64,000 nucleotides of DNA from positions 156,085,278 to 156,149,277 of the forward strand of contig CM037879.1 in the NCBI GenBank assembly GCA_021292165.1, read 5' to 3'. A program made the position numbers and the translations under genes. Position 1 is the stretch's first letter; every line of letters starts with the position of its first letter. Shown here piece by piece: positions 41,275-52,057 of the stretch. The stretch comes from Shinisaurus crocodilurus. Its lineage: Eukaryota > Chordata > Lepidosauria > Squamata > Shinisauridae. The notes beneath the pieces are model-generated. The model did no database searches and had not been told where the DNA came from. It was given only the letters and a program-made list of their open reading frames with translations.

Positions 41275-41655
41275 CTCTTTATTTATTTATTTATTTATTA
41301 TATTTATACCCCGCCTTTTTTCCTGCAAGGAACCCAAGGCGGCTTACATAATTTATTTAATTAATTAATTATATTTATACCCCACCTTTTTTTCCTGCAA
41401 GGAACCCAAGGCGGCTTACATAATCCTCCTCTCCATTTTATCCTCACAACAATCCTGTGAGGTAGGTTAGGCTGAGAGTCAGTGACTGGCCCAAAGTCAC
41501 ACAGTGAGTTTCATGGCCAAGCGGGGACTACAACCCGGATCTCCAGAGTCCCAGTCCAACACTCTAACCACTACTCCACACTGGCTCTCTACATAATCCT
41601 CCTCCTCCTCTCCATTTTATCCTCACAACAACCCTGTGAGGTAGGTTAGGTTAGG
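41275..41655 (-). repeat. Two nested MIR-like SINEs
   Basis: The outer, older copy is represented by 41275-41352 (tail) and 41590-41655 (core). A second full copy, 41353-41589, sits inside it and is flanked by the 8-bp duplication TACATAAT (41345-41352 and 41590-41597). The inner copy has the complete head (CCAGTGTGGAGTAGTGGTTA on the minus strand), core and tail. Confidence 0.85.
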
Positions 41656-41659
41656 CACA

Positions 41660-42284
41660 GGTTTTTTAAATTTTCTTTCATTCCCCAATGTCTGGAAGCA
41701 TTTTCCCCTGACAATGTCGCCTTTTGTACTGTTCTATAACTTTCCCCCACCATAAACATTTAGAAGCTTGGGGAAGGCTACTGATCAAATTAAATAAATG
41801 AAGCTAGCAACCACCGACAATTGTATGATGACACTCTGCTATTGCAGAGGCTTGTTTCTTCATATTATCCAGACGTCTCCATTGAAAGAAGCCCCATACT
41901 GATACCTAATCAATACCACTTCTATGTTATGTGGAGAAAGGCCTCCCGTTAAAGTGATATTAGAACCGACAGAGGCTATATAAGTGACAAATTGAAATGA
42001 GCACCAATAATGAAGTCAGTGGAGAAAACCTATTAACTTCTCAAGCCCTGAAAAAGGAAAGGCGCTAATTGGTTTGGAAATATTTAGGAACCCATGTATT
42101 ATGCGTGAAACTTTGACATTAATGGCTAGCATTCTCTTGAACAATGGCATCTCCTCCCTACACCACCACCACCCGCCCACTGCACCCTCCAATACAACTC
42201 TTCATGTAATTAAATCGTGGACATGGACATTGTCACTGACAAGTCAATTTAGAAATCCTTCACAAAAAGTCTAGAAACAAACTA
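41660..42284. other. Low-repeat block, candidate conserved noncoding sequence
   Basis: No transposon recognised from 41680 to 42090. AT-rich with TAATCAATA and CTAATTGGTTT-like motifs. No coding signature. Confidence 0.3.
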
Positions 42285-42543
42285 CAGTAATACCTTGGAT
42301 TGAGAGCATAATTCGTTCCGGAACTGTGCTTGTAATCCAAAACACTCTTATATCAAAGTGAGTCTCTGGTGGGCATGAGCAGGGCCGATTTTGACCCGCT
42401 ACGCCCACTCGAGGCGAGCGGTTACATCCCTACACTTGTATTGCAAGATGTCGCTTGTTTATCAAGTCAAAATGTATTTTAAAAATTTGCTTGTCTTGCA
42501 AAACGTTCTCAGACCAAGTTACTTGCAATCCAAGGTATTACTG
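42285..42543. mobile_element. Mariner-like MITE, copy C, with replaced core
   Basis: A 259-bp element with TA at 42283-42284 and 42544-42545 and ends CAGTAATACCTTGGATTG and CAATCCAAGGTATTACTG. These are an 18-base perfect inverted repeat, better preserved than in copies A, B and D. The core from about 42358 to 42432 differs from the other copies and holds GGGCCGATTTTGACCCGC. Confidence 0.9.
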
Positions 42544-42545
42544 TA

Positions 42546-43330
42546 CTCCTCCAGGAGCCCAGGTATGATCAACAACAGTACAAGTCAGCAGCACGCAGCA
42601 CTGCTACGTTCTGCTGTACTTTGAATTAGTTCTTATTTCAACCATTCCAAATAACTTATTGTAAAAAAAAATCTCTTTGCGCTTGTATTGGTGAGAAAAT
42701 GAAGAGTCAAACACAAGTTTATATGGTTTTAAATCAGGGCCACATTTATTGAATTGAAGATCTGAGAAGGGCAAAGTGCGGTACTAATCTACCCCCGGCC
42801 ACTGGCTGGGAAAACCAAGATTTGAGCAAAGCCATCCTAACCGAATCGGAGGCGGGATGCCCCGCCACCAGTCCAGTTGCACTCCATGTGGAGCTGGAGG
42901 GCCTTACCAGTGTCACCTCCCATTGGCGCCACGAGACAGCCAATGTAGGTGAGAAAAGGTAGCACCCCAAAGGCGTCCCAATCTCCCTCCTGCCAAGCCT
43001 CAAGACATTAGCGAGGGAAGCCTCGGGTAACCGCCAGTCACCTTGAAAGGTGCCACTGGATGATCACCATAACCCTAAGCCCCGCTGCCTAATTCCGCAC
43101 TTCCGACGAAAGAGGCCGAGGGCGAGAAGACAGGGCCTTAAGAGAGGCCCCATCTCCCCGCCCTGCTGCAGCCCATTGGCTCAGCCAGCGTGGCCAGGTG
43201 TGTCTCTGACTCCACCTCCCTCCCCGACGTGCAGAGTTCTCCCCGACCCCAGAAGGCGGGCCTGGGCAAAGTCCTCTCTCTCCCTCTCTCTCTCTGTGTG
43301 TGTGTATGACATTTTATTAGTTCCTTGATT
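42546..43330. other. GC-rich sequence of unknown origin
   Basis: From about 42730 the sequence is GC-rich and begins after a CACATTTATTGAATTGAAG stretch, whose minus strand has AATAAA. This suggests the 3' end or LTR of a minus-strand retroelement. I cannot find paired ends. (TC)n/(TG)n tracts lie at about 43272-43308. Confidence 0.3.
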
Positions 43331-43854
43331 TTCTCAAGGCAATGGAACATAACATTATTTCTTGCAACTTATACTATTCATAATAGTATCAGGTGTGCCC
43401 CCCCCAATGCCCCACATAGTGAGATGTCCCAGGGCAGCGGAACAGGGTTTAGTTTCCTTTGCGTGAAGGAAAGCATGGAAGACACATGATGTAAATGCAA
43501 TATCCATTCATTTGCAAATGGAGAAGCAGAGCACAATGAAAGCAACATGACTTCTACAGTGGGCAGCATAATCGCTAGTCCTGCATCAGTTTCCCAAACT
43601 ATAAATGCCAATGATGCTTAAGTTTCAGACAACTCCAGCTAAGCCTCCCTATGTTCTTTGTCTTTACCCATACTCAAACTGCTCCTGGCTGCCTCTCTGG
43701 CCCTGCCCCCCCCCCCCAAGTGTGAGAGGCTGAAGAGAGATTGCAGGCCATTAAGCATCAAGCAGCACAATCCTATGCATGTCTACTCAAATGTAAGTCC
43801 CACTGAATTTGGTACTCCCAAATGTGGGAAACTTACATGATCTATATATTATTT
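43331..43854. other. No gene; dispersed repeat fragment
   Basis: The part at 43760-43815 (AATCCTATGCATGTCTACTC, AAGTCCCACTGAATTTGG) belongs to a dispersed repeat also seen near 20790 and 60030. The rest is unassigned. Confidence 0.4.
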
Positions 43855-44640
43855 ATTTCTGTGTTACATTTATAGCCCAACTTTCCTCCAGGGAGCCTAA
43901 GGTGGCATACATCCTCTTCCTCCTCTCCATTTTATCCCCACAACAACCCTGTGAGGTAGGTGAGGCTGAGAAGTAGTGACTGGCTCTACGTGGGGTTACC
44001 CTTGAAGACGGTTCGGAAGCTACAGCTGGTACAGAACGCGGCAGCTTGCCTGGTTAAAGGCAGCCGCCGGCGGGATCACATCACGCCAGTGCTCAAGGAG
44101 CTGCACTGGCTACCAGTTGCTTGCCGAGCCGAATTCAAGGTGGTGGTTTTGACCTTTAAAACCCTGTACGGCTCCGGTCCAGTCTATCTCAAGGAGCATC
44201 TCCAGCAACACCAAGTGGGCCGCTCAACAAGATCTGCCACAGACGGCCTTCTCCTTGTCCCTTCAGCCAGAACAGCTAGACTGGTGGAGACTAGGAAGAG
44301 GGCCTATTCTGTGGCGGCCCCCGTACTGTGGAACTCTCTCCCAAGTGACCTCCGCCATGCCCCCTCTCTGCTGAGCTTCCGCCGCTCACTAAAAACTTGG
44401 CTGTTCAGGCGGGAATATGGGGTGGGCTAAGATTTTAAAAATTTATACTGTTTTAAATGTATTTTATCTTGTTTTTATCTTGAGTACATCGCCCAGGGTG
44501 GCTGGTTTGCCGGTCAGATGGGCGATAAATAAATGTAAATAATATAATATATAATAATGGACAAGTGGGGACTAGAACCCGGTTCTCCCAAGCCTGGTCC
44601 AACATGCTAACTGCTAAACCACAGTGCCTCTCATTATAGG
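43855..44640 (-). repeat. MIR-like SINE split by an L2 insertion
   Basis: Left part 43855-43983 holds the tail and core (minus strand). The right part, about 44555-44635, holds the tRNA head, with GTGGGGACTAGAACCCGG on the plus strand. Between them is an L2 3' end. About 25 bases of SINE core are missing at the junction. Confidence 0.8.
43984..44550 (+). mobile_element. L2 LINE 3' end with long intact C-terminal frame
   Basis: An open frame through 44430 gives the L2 C-terminus almost without damage: LYVGLPLKTVRKLQLVQNAA, HITPVLKELHWLPV, FKVVVLTFKTLYG, VAAPVLWNSLPSDLR and SFRRSLKTWLF. The 3' UTR ends GGGCGATAAATAAATGTAAA. The intact frame and the clean SINE interruption suggest it is younger than the other L2 copies here. 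The RT catalytic region is absent. Confidence 0.9.
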
Positions 44641-45290
44641 ATTATACTAACCTAATCCTTTATCTGGAACATATAACACTATGCCCATATATCATTTGAG
44701 CATAAAATGCATACAAGAAAGTCAGGCTCCAAACACTTTGGCTCCAAGCTGTAGTCCATTTGCTTCCCCGCAATCTCCTCTTTAAAACAATAACAACAGC
44801 TGCAATTTACAGCCTTCTATAATGAATTCTTTCCAGCTCTGAGTCGCTCCAGCAAAGCCAGGGTTATTACTCATAGACAAATTTGGCACAGAATGCAACC
44901 AAATAGTAGCTGGTTCCCTGCTCTTTCATTTTTTTATAGCCTCAATTGGTTTGCAACGGTATTTGCTGTTTTGTTCTGCCCTTTTCTTTTTAAGCAGGTT
45001 ACAGATTTAGAAGCACTCCAGGAACCTGAAAGCTGCTACATTGCCCCAAGTTACACGCAGGGCAAGCAGCTGTGAATTCAAACATCACCCTTTCTGCTAA
45101 TCTAAACCTACTACAGCTGAAGGGACTCACTAGCTTTGAAGCGGTGGCATACCAATTGGCCGCTCTCCTTTTCTGGCAATGTATGAGAAGAGATTAACCA
45201 TCTTGTTTATTTCTGAAACCAAGTGCAATATAGTAACATGCTGCACTCTCCCCCCTCCATCCTTCCTTATTTTCAACTATGAGATGGCCA
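44641..45290. other. No gene or recognised repeat
   Basis: AT-rich unassigned noncoding sequence. Confidence 0.35.
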
Positions 45291-45291
45291 T

Positions 45292-45390
45292 GTTGTTGTT
45301 GTTGTTGTTGTTGTTGTTATTCATTCATTCATTCATTACATTTCTATACTATCCAATAGCCGAAGCTCTCTGGGTGGTTCACAGCACTGT
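45292..45390 (-). repeat. (GTT)n, (ATTC)n and L2 tail
   Basis: GTT triplets (about 45294-45317) and ATTC units (about 45319-45337) precede TTTCTATACTATCCAATAGC and AGCTCTCTGGGTGGTTCACA. That is the reverse of the L2 3' end. It is probably a short L2 tail insertion whose A-rich end expanded. Confidence 0.7.
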
Positions 45391-45659
45391 TGTAAGATTC
45401 CTCAGCGGACCCAAGAAAAACACTGTCTCCTGAAAAAGTCCAGGTTTACTGAAACATGTTTAGTAAAAATTGACGAAAGGTAGATTGAGGCCTATCCAGA
45501 TCTTTCACAGCAGCCTGAGCCAGACTAGCCTGTAGTAGATACTGAGCCATAAGTGAAGGCTGGCTTGGAGATACTCCAGATTCCGGTGTGCAAAAGCTGT
45601 AGAAAACACAGAGTGGACTTCTAAATGCTATGAGGTAAACAGAATAAGTAGGCAGACAG

Positions 45660-45955
45660 CAGGGCTGGCCCTGCCACTAGACAGAGTGAAGCAGTCACCT
45701 CAGGCAGCAGATGCTTGGTGGTGTGGAGGCAGCAACAATGGGAGCCCCCTGGCCATTCCCCTCCATTAAAAGACAGAGCAGTCTGCCCGGCACCCTCCAA
45801 GCTAGACTGCTGCCCTCTGGGGAGGTGGAAGATACTGTCCCATCACCAGTGTTGAAGTAAGATCAACTGCCAGTCTGGTTGGCTTATGTAAGTGGAATGG
45901 GGGGTGCCAATCTTGTCCTTCGTCTCAAGCAGCAAAATATCTTGGGCCAGCCCTG
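45660..45955. mobile_element. CAGGGCTGGCCC MITE
   Basis: A 296-bp element with inverted ends CAGGGCTGGCCCT and TGGGCCAGCCCTG. The interior has GCCTCAGGCAGCAG-like sequence. The 8-bp flanks do not match well, so it is probably old. Related sequence is at 39230 and perhaps 20899 and 46238-46771. Confidence 0.6.
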
Positions 45956-47040
45956 GCTGATTCACACATGTACGAACACTGCTGGATAACACATTGCTTG
46001 CCCCATGATCTATCACTAGATGGTTCACTGCTGAACATGTGAGCTGCCTGCCTCCCTTGAACAGGCCTTTGAAGTGATATGAGATGGTATGAAAGCCCGC
46101 TCTGTGGTGTTTGATCTATGCAATGTCCGTTTCATGCATGCCAGCTTCTTGATGCTTTGTCAGTCACTTCTGGCTGTTGCAGTCCTTGAGCATGGACTAT
46201 GCACATATGAACTTGCCTCAATGGGTAATATGTTGGCAGGGCCAGGGCCTGAAAAGGGAGCGCATACGCATGCCTCCGCTGCCCTGCCGCATCTCCCACA
46301 CACACACACCGGGCGCCACATCCTCCCTTACCCTCCCACTCCTGCCACCACTGCTACTGCTCCCTGCACAGTCACATCAGCCATAAAAAGTGGCCAGTGC
46401 AGCTGTTCAGGGAGCCTGCAGGGCCCAAATACCTGGCTCTAAGGGCATCGTTCCTCAGAGCCAGGCATTGTGGCAGGGGGTGTCCTACAGAAACATGCAG
46501 GCCTTCTTGCCTGCGCTGAGAGGATTCTCAGCGTAAGCCAGAGGGCAGGTGGCAGAGAGCGCAGCAGCTGCCCATCTTTTGTTTTGCTGAGAGCAAAACA
46601 GAGGGCAGGGGGCTGCTCTGAGGAGCCCCACTAATTCCCTTCTCCTGCTGCGGTAAATACCACATAGTGGTTAGCGGGGCTCTCCGGAGCAGGGGCAGGG
46701 AAAGGGGGAAGCAGCACAATTCGCTGCTCCTGCTGCTCCACCACAACACCCCTGCTTCCTGGGAGGGCCAGCCCTGGTTGTTATAGTAAGCCCCCTTTCT
46801 TGGCTGTTGTATCAATGTGAGTGGTCTATTTCACCTCTTCCGCAAGATGTATACTATTTAGTCCATGCACAGATATGCAAGAGGCTTGTTGGGGCTCTAG
46901 TCTTTTTCTTTCCTTTTCTTTTGGTAATCCCTTCCTTGCCTTCGGTACATGGCTTCTTAAACTGAAGATCCAATTCAAGAAGATAACGATACTGTGAAAA
47001 GGGACTGCCAACTGGTCCTTTACTCAAGACCAGAGATCAA
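45956..47040. other. No gene; MITE-like ends at 46238 and 46771
   Basis: Between GGCAGGGCCAGGGCC (46236) and GGGAGGGCCAGCCCTGG (46757) lies GC-rich sequence that may be another member of the CAGGGC MITE group. I cannot confirm matching flanks. No coding domain. Confidence 0.35.
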
Positions 47041-47531
47041 AGGTGCAAAACTGCCAGCCTTAGCTCTGCCGTCTTGACCTGAATCTCTCAGGGCCTTGCC
47101 CTTGTCTATACACTGGATTTAGCACTGGACCACAGAGGAACCACACACTCCGTGTGGGGTAAAACCAGGAAAGTTTATTTAAGGTAAACAGATTACAACA
47201 AAAAGTGGGAAATGAGGGAAGGGGAAAAGGTGGGTATACTTTGGTATACACAGTAGAGCTATAAAACCACAAAGCTAGTTCCTTTACTATATCACTACCC
47301 AGGCCTTACTCTCTTTACCTGGGGTTTTTGTCCTCTTCAGGGCTTGCCTCAGTCAAAGCCCTCCTCCCGCAAAAGCGTGCAGACAACAACAACCAAAACC
47401 AAATGCCACAGCAGGCAGTATAGATTCTTTCCCCCCTTTCAGTCATCAACATCATCAGGCGATCACTCGTGACCGAGTAAGATTGTCTTCCGGGATAAAA
47501 GGAGGAAATTCTAAAGAAGATTGTGTAGACT

Positions 47532-47726
47532 CTAGCGATGGGTCCGTAAGTGACTGTGGAGGCCAATTCTAGATCCACACAGCTTCCCACAGTGAGGACA
47601 CAGATTACCAGATAGAAGATGGTCCTGTAAAGGATTCATTTGACGTGCTTTTCGCTTAGCACGTTTCTCCCTTTCACCTTGCACTCGGGCTTCTTCAAAG
47701 TCCATGGAACCTTTGTGAAAGGCCAA
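47532..47726 (-). pseudogene. Zinc-finger-like C-terminus of the LINE ORF
   Basis: A 64-codon frame ending CPHCGKLCGSRIGLHSHLR with a CX2C...HX3H arrangement, preceded by a basic EREKRAKRKARQ stretch. It would be the nucleic-acid-binding end of the LINE protein. It lies in a different frame from the preceding piece. Confidence 0.75.
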
Positions 47727-47788
47727 CCTCCATTTAGATCGTTCATGGGCCAGAGCTTCCCAGTTTTCGATGTTTATATTGCATTTTT

Positions 47789-48193
47789 TTAGATTAGCCT
47801 TATGAACATCTTTAAACCTCTTATATTGACCACCGATATTCCGCTTTCCATCCTTGAGTTGGGAGTAAAGTACGGTAACTGCTTTGGGAGACGGCAGTCA
47901 GGCATTCGAACAACATGACCGGTCCACTGAAGTTGGCATTGAAGGATCATTTTTTCAATGCTAGTAGTCTTTGCTTCTTCCAGTACACTGACATTTGTTC
48001 GTCTATCTTCCCAAGTAATTCGCAGGATTTTCCGGAGGCAACGTTGATGAAACCTTTCAAGGAGGTGGAAGTGACGTTTACAGATAGTCCATTTTTCGCA
48101 GGCATACAATAAAGTCGGTAATACAATGGCTTCATAAACCAGTGTTTTGGTCTTCTTACAAATATCCCGATCCTCGAACACTCTATGTTTCAT
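47789..48193 (-). pseudogene. C-terminal region of the same LINE ORF
   Basis: Continues in frame after the stop at 48194. Motifs include VLPTLLYACEKWTICKRH, LRKILRITWEDRRTN and GHVVRMPDCRLPKQ. A frameshift near 47800 then separates it from the zinc-finger-like end at 47532-47726 (CPHCGKLCG and HSHLRTH). Confidence 0.8.
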
Positions 48194-49111
48194 TCAAGAA
48201 AATGCGGCACTTGCGGAGCTCAAACGATGCTGGATTTCACTGTGGATGTTAGCTGTAACAGAAAGATAGCTGCCAAGATAGAGAAAATGATCGACATTTT
48301 CCAGTATTGTCCCGCCAAGCTGGATAGATGGCATCACCAAAGGGTTAGCTTGCACTTGCTGATGAAGCACTTTGGTTTTTTTGATGTTAAGTGAGAGACC
48401 AAGTTTTTCGTATGCTTCTGCAAAAGCATTTAGGATAGTTTGGAGATCATCCTCTGAATGTGCGGAGACCACATTATCATCAGCATACTGAAGTTCCACA
48501 ACGGAGGTTGTAATTACCTTACTTTTTGCTTTCAGCCTGCTGAGATTAAAAAGCTTTCCATCTGTTCGATATATAATTCCCACACCAGTGGGAAGTTTCC
48601 CCTTGACAAGATGTAAAACCATGGCGATGAAAATAGCAAATAATGTTGGGGCGATAACACATCCCTGTTTAACACCTGATCCCACTTTAAATGGAGCACC
48701 ATGAGAGCCGTTGTTGTCCAAAACCGTTGCCGTCATGTTGTCATGGAGAAGTCGCAAGATATTCACAAATTTATTGGGGCATCCAATTTTCATAAGGATA
48801 GTCCAGAGAGCTGTACGGTCTACAGTATCAAAGGCCTTAGCCAAATCGATAAATGCCATATAAAGGGGTTGATTTTGCTCCCGGCATTTTTCTTGGAGCT
48901 GACGTGCAGTAAAAATCATGTCTACTGTCCCTCTAGAGGGGCGGAAACCATATTGAGTTTCAGGGAGGATCTCTTCTGAAATAGATAGAAGACGGTTTGC
49001 GAGAATCCTAGCAAATATTTTACCTGCGGTTGCTAAGAGAGAAATGCCCCGATAGTTTCCACAGTCTGTTCTATCACCCTTCTTAAAGAGGGTGATAATT
49101 ATGGCATAATT
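48194..49111 (-). pseudogene. Reverse transcriptase fragment of the I/Vingi-like LINE
   Basis: Open frame of about 305 element-derived codons. It contains FIDLAKAFDTVD (the first catalytic aspartate block), GVKQGCVIAPTLF and QYADD (the catalytic YADD box), then a thumb-like region with LGLSLNIKKTK and FLYLGSYLS. The apparent first 20 residues come from the target flank and not the element. It ends at an in-frame stop at 48194, beyond which the same frame continues. The start of RT and the endonuclease are missing. Confidence 0.9.
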
Positions 49112-49270
49112 ACAGCAGGCAGTATAGATTCTTTCCCCCCTTTCAGTAGCCCAGGTGTCTTTAGCCAATCAGGATGAACTTCATCTGGCCCAGGCAGAGG
49201 GGAGGGGTGGCTCATGACTAGAGGGCTTGGGCCCTATTTGCATGCGAATCGCTGTGGCAGTAGTAGACAT

Positions 49271-49985
49271 CAAGATGGGGAGCCTCTGAGGCGCCATCTA
49301 AGCTATGTACATTTTTGCATTTCCCAGCCCCCAGCTGGGATTATACTTGTTTACACATGAGGAGGTGTGTGTGTGTGTGTGTGTGGTGCAGGAAACTAAG
49401 GCTTTTCCTCCACAGATAGATATTTTTCAGTGCGCGAGTGCTTTTGCGCTCCTACACGCATTGCTTCTGCAGTCCTCACACTCCTTTCCCTTCATCTGCA
49501 TGCACTGCAGCACTTTCCCTGTCGGCCTTCCACTGCAGAGCAGCTCCATTGCAGCGTTAGAGCAATGATTTAGCTCTCAATGTGTCTGCAGCCTTTTTTT
49601 TAAATTAACTTCTCCTTAGTACTGGAGAAATTTCCCTTCCATAAAAATTATTGTCCAGCAGATGCCTTAGGCAGAGAGACACATGGTAATTTTTAATAAG
49701 AATTTGACTGATTTATTTAGCTGAGAGAGTCACTGTTATCTTCATCAGATATCCACCAAAAAGAGAGACCACATCTCAAGATGCCATTAATTGTTTATTT
49801 GGAGCTCCAAATAAAAGGGAAATCCCTTATCCATTTCAAGTTTGGGTGGATGCAAATGATCTATTTTGAATCAGGCTGGGGTGGGGTGTGTCAGCCCATC
49901 ACCATTTACATTCTGTTTGATGTGCTCAATAGCATGAAAGGTGATTCCTATACTGCTGGCACATAATACGGCAATATGTGTTTTG
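49271..49985. other. No gene; (GT)n
   Basis: A (GT)n tract at about 49365-49386. The rest is unassigned. Confidence 0.35.
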
Positions 49986-50235
49986 TTGCTCTTGCCATGC
50001 GGTTTGCTAGCTAGCTGATCATCGCCGCAACCCGCGATGAAATTGGCATCTGGGTTTGGACAACATACTAACCCATCGTGGGTTCAGCAACCCCTACAAC
50101 AAGCCATGCATTGTCAGGGTGGCTTATAAGTCAAAAATAAACCACCCCATGGGAAGCGGTCTGGGTTTGGATGACACACTAACCATCACTTACAAGCCAC
50201 CGTGGGTTGGTGTGTCGTGCAGACCCAGTCAATGT
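49986..50235. mobile_element. Fold-back MITE, GGGTTTGGACAACAC family
   Basis: Contains TCTGGGTTTGGACAACATAC, CTGGGTTTGGATGACACACT and the end TGTGTCGTGCAGACCCAGTC as direct and inverted copies. It appears to be a composite of at least two units of the family seen at 975 and 30817. Confidence 0.5.
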
Positions 50236-50663
50236 GTGACTTGGCTGCTCCAGGTATGCATGCATGACGATTACTGGTATGTGCAAAATCTTGCACCTCC
50301 TTTTTGAGGGCATTGCGAATCAGGCCATCACAGATACAGATGACTGCATGGAGCACCCATGTCACACATTACATCCTGTGGCTAAGTGGAGGGTGCTGGG
50401 CACAACATCATATGTGTTGTAGCACAGCCTGATGGCAGGGCCGGTGCAAGGCAGTTTGGTGCCCTAGGCAAGATCAGATACTTAGTGCCTCCCCCCCCCC
50501 CCGTTAATCGCCCATCTGGCCGGTCACCCAGCCAGATTTATGCACATGACTGCCCTGCCCACCCAAAAGGGTCAATTAGTATTTATTTATACACAGAAAG
50601 GAGTGGGCCGGTGAGAGGAGCTCAACCCCCTCCACCCTCTGTGCTCCCTCGCTTCATGTGGGG

Positions 50664-50840
50664 GGGGGGGCTCATGGGTAGAGCCCCCGCTTTGCATGCA
50701 GGAGGTCCCAGGTTCAGTGCCCCCCCCTACATCTCCAGCAGGGCTCAGAAGGGATCCTGCCTGAAAGCCTGGAGACAATGCTGGGCTAGATGGACGGGGG
50801 GAGGTCTGACTCAGGGCAAGGCAGCTCCCGGTGCGCCTAA
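50664..50840 (+). repeat. tRNA-Ala-headed SINE nested in the hAT-like element
   Basis: Head GGCTCATGGGTAGAGCCCCC, then TTTGCATGCAGGAGGTCCCA and GGTTCAGTGCC; tail TGGGCTAGATGGACGG and AAGGCAGCTCCCGG. Confidence 0.85.
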
Positions 50841-50865
50841 GTGCTTTTCTGAGAAGCACAAAAAG

Positions 50866-50918
50866 ATGATGATGATGATGATGATCGTCATCATCACCAC
50901 CACCACCATCATCATCCA
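50866..50918 (+). repeat. (GAT)n to (CAT/CAC)n microsatellite
   Basis: GAT triplets switch to CATCAT and CACCAC triplets, forming a partial inverted repeat around 50887. Open frames rich in His, Asp or Met here are products of the repeat. Confidence 0.9.
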
Positions 50919-50919
50919 T

Positions 50920-52055
50920 AGAAAGGATCCCCGGGGGCTGCTAGGTAGAAGCGAAGTGGGCGGGACCGAGAGGGGCTATTATGAGAGGCTCGAGCTCGGC
51001 ACGAGCGCGCCCGTCGCAGCGGATTCTGGGTAAGCAAGTGGTTGAGCGTCAAAAAGGAAACGCCAAGCAGGGGGAGGAGGAGACGGGAAAGAGGCTGGAG
51101 GCGAAAGGTCAGCGGCCTGGAGGCCCTGCCCTGCATGGGTGAATGAATGGAAGGAACCCAGACAAGAGAAGTTGTCGCGGCGGCGGCAGCGCTGCTGCTG
51201 CTGTGTATGTTGTTTGCTGCAGCCCCTTCCGCGCACAGCTGTCACTCTGTGCTCCTCCCTCCCTCCTTAGAGGGGAAAGCTAGCAGCGATGCATTACATT
51301 GGCGTAAGAAGGAGTTCAGGCCGCTTCTCAATCTCCTCCCCCTGCTGCTCCCGGACAATGCAGCCGAAGAGGAGGGCTATAAACATGGGGCTCCTCTCTG
51401 TTCCCCTCGCTGGCTGCTGCGGCTGCTGTGAGAGGGCCAGGCGAGGGGGCAAACCAAGCCGGCTCTTGGGACGCGTTCACGTCGCTGCCGAGGGTGCTCC
51501 CCTCTCCCGCTGAGGTGAGGAGCTCCTTTCCTGATGAGTTTCCTTGCCTCAGGCAAGTTGCCTGCAAGGACGGCTTGCTTCGCCCCCCCCCTCCTTCCCC
51601 CTGTTCCCCGGCACAACACAAAAAGAAGCACAACCACCAGGGCGAAACTCAAGATGGGAAAGCTGTCCGTTTAGGCACGATGCCTGCTCACAACCCACGC
51701 CCACACAAACCTCCTCCCCGTGCTCTCGCTCCTCCCCCCGTTCTCCTCGACCGGCAAACGACCCGTGGGGGGGGAGTTTTTATTTTCTTTCACTCAGCTT
51801 CCTTTCTGGCCACTTTTGCTAAGGCGGCTGCGAGATCGTTACCAGGACAGTTTTTAATCCAGCAGACTCTTTCCTTTCTCTCTCATCCTACGTCCAGCTT
51901 CTAAGGTCTGCTCTTACTTAAAAAGATCGCTCAAAACCCAAAAGAACGACAGCGCTGTTGTTAGCAGGTTTGTTTTGTTTTGTTCTTTTAGGGAGGCTTT
52001 AGGTTTTGGCGGCCAGGGCGATGGAGACTATTAAAGAAGTTTCAGAACCATTGAA
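50920..52055 (+). other. CpG-rich, promoter/first-exon-like segment inside a transposon
   Basis: GC-rich with many CpGs, in contrast to the AT-rich surroundings. A strong donor-like site ATTCTGGGTAAGC lies near 51024-51036. A frame at 51147-51431 starts MEGTQTREVVAAAAALLLLC and has a hydrophobic N-terminal core followed by AAAPSAHSC, resembling a secretory signal peptide with a cleavage site. A polypyrimidine-AG acceptor-like site (CCTCCCTCCCTCCTTAG) lies at about 51254-51270 inside that frame. I do not recognise a protein family. It may be a captured 5' gene end or simply GC-rich transposon sequence. Confidence 0.4.
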
Positions 52056-52057
52056 CT

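Larger units (their letters stand above)
47444..49111 (-). mobile_element. Non-LTR retrotransposon, I/Vingi-like, 5'-truncated
   Basis: A 1668-bp minus-strand insertion beginning inside the RT domain and ending in a TGATGATGTTGATG tail. It encodes RT, then a region with LLERFHQRCLRKI and WTGHVVRMPD, then a C-terminal CX2C zinc-finger-like motif CPHCGKLCGS...HSHLRTH. This architecture and the RT sequence (GNYRGISLLATAGKIFARIL) fit the I/Ingi/Vingi group better than L2 or CR1. The assignment is from memory. The 36-bp target duplication is perfect, so the insertion may be fairly recent, although the frame has a stop and a shift. Confidence 0.75.
47408..49147. repeat. 36-bp target duplication of the LINE
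   Basis: The same 36 bases (beginning ACAGCAGGCAGTATAG and ending CCCTTTCAGT) occur at 47408-47443 and 49112-49147, immediately outside the non-LTR element. They are identical by eye. Confidence 0.93.
47045..49270 (-). mobile_element. Possible LTR interrupted by a LINE
   Basis: If the LINE at 47444-49111 and one copy of its duplication are removed, the remaining sequence resembles a minus-strand LTR. It has AAATAAAC (plus GTTTATTT near 47174) as a polyadenylation signal and an ATGCAAAT octamer on the minus strand near 49238. Exact ends are not visible. Confidence 0.3.

Noticed and set aside
50587..50919. Histidine- and aspartate-rich minus-strand frame
   Set aside because: The residues come from the GAT/CAT repeat and a SINE.
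50925..51005. Vector or adapter contamination
   Set aside because: GGATCCCCGGG and CTCGAG with GGCACGAG resemble cloning sequences, but each match is short and the surrounding sequence continues as CpG-rich DNA inside a transposon with perfect flanking duplications.
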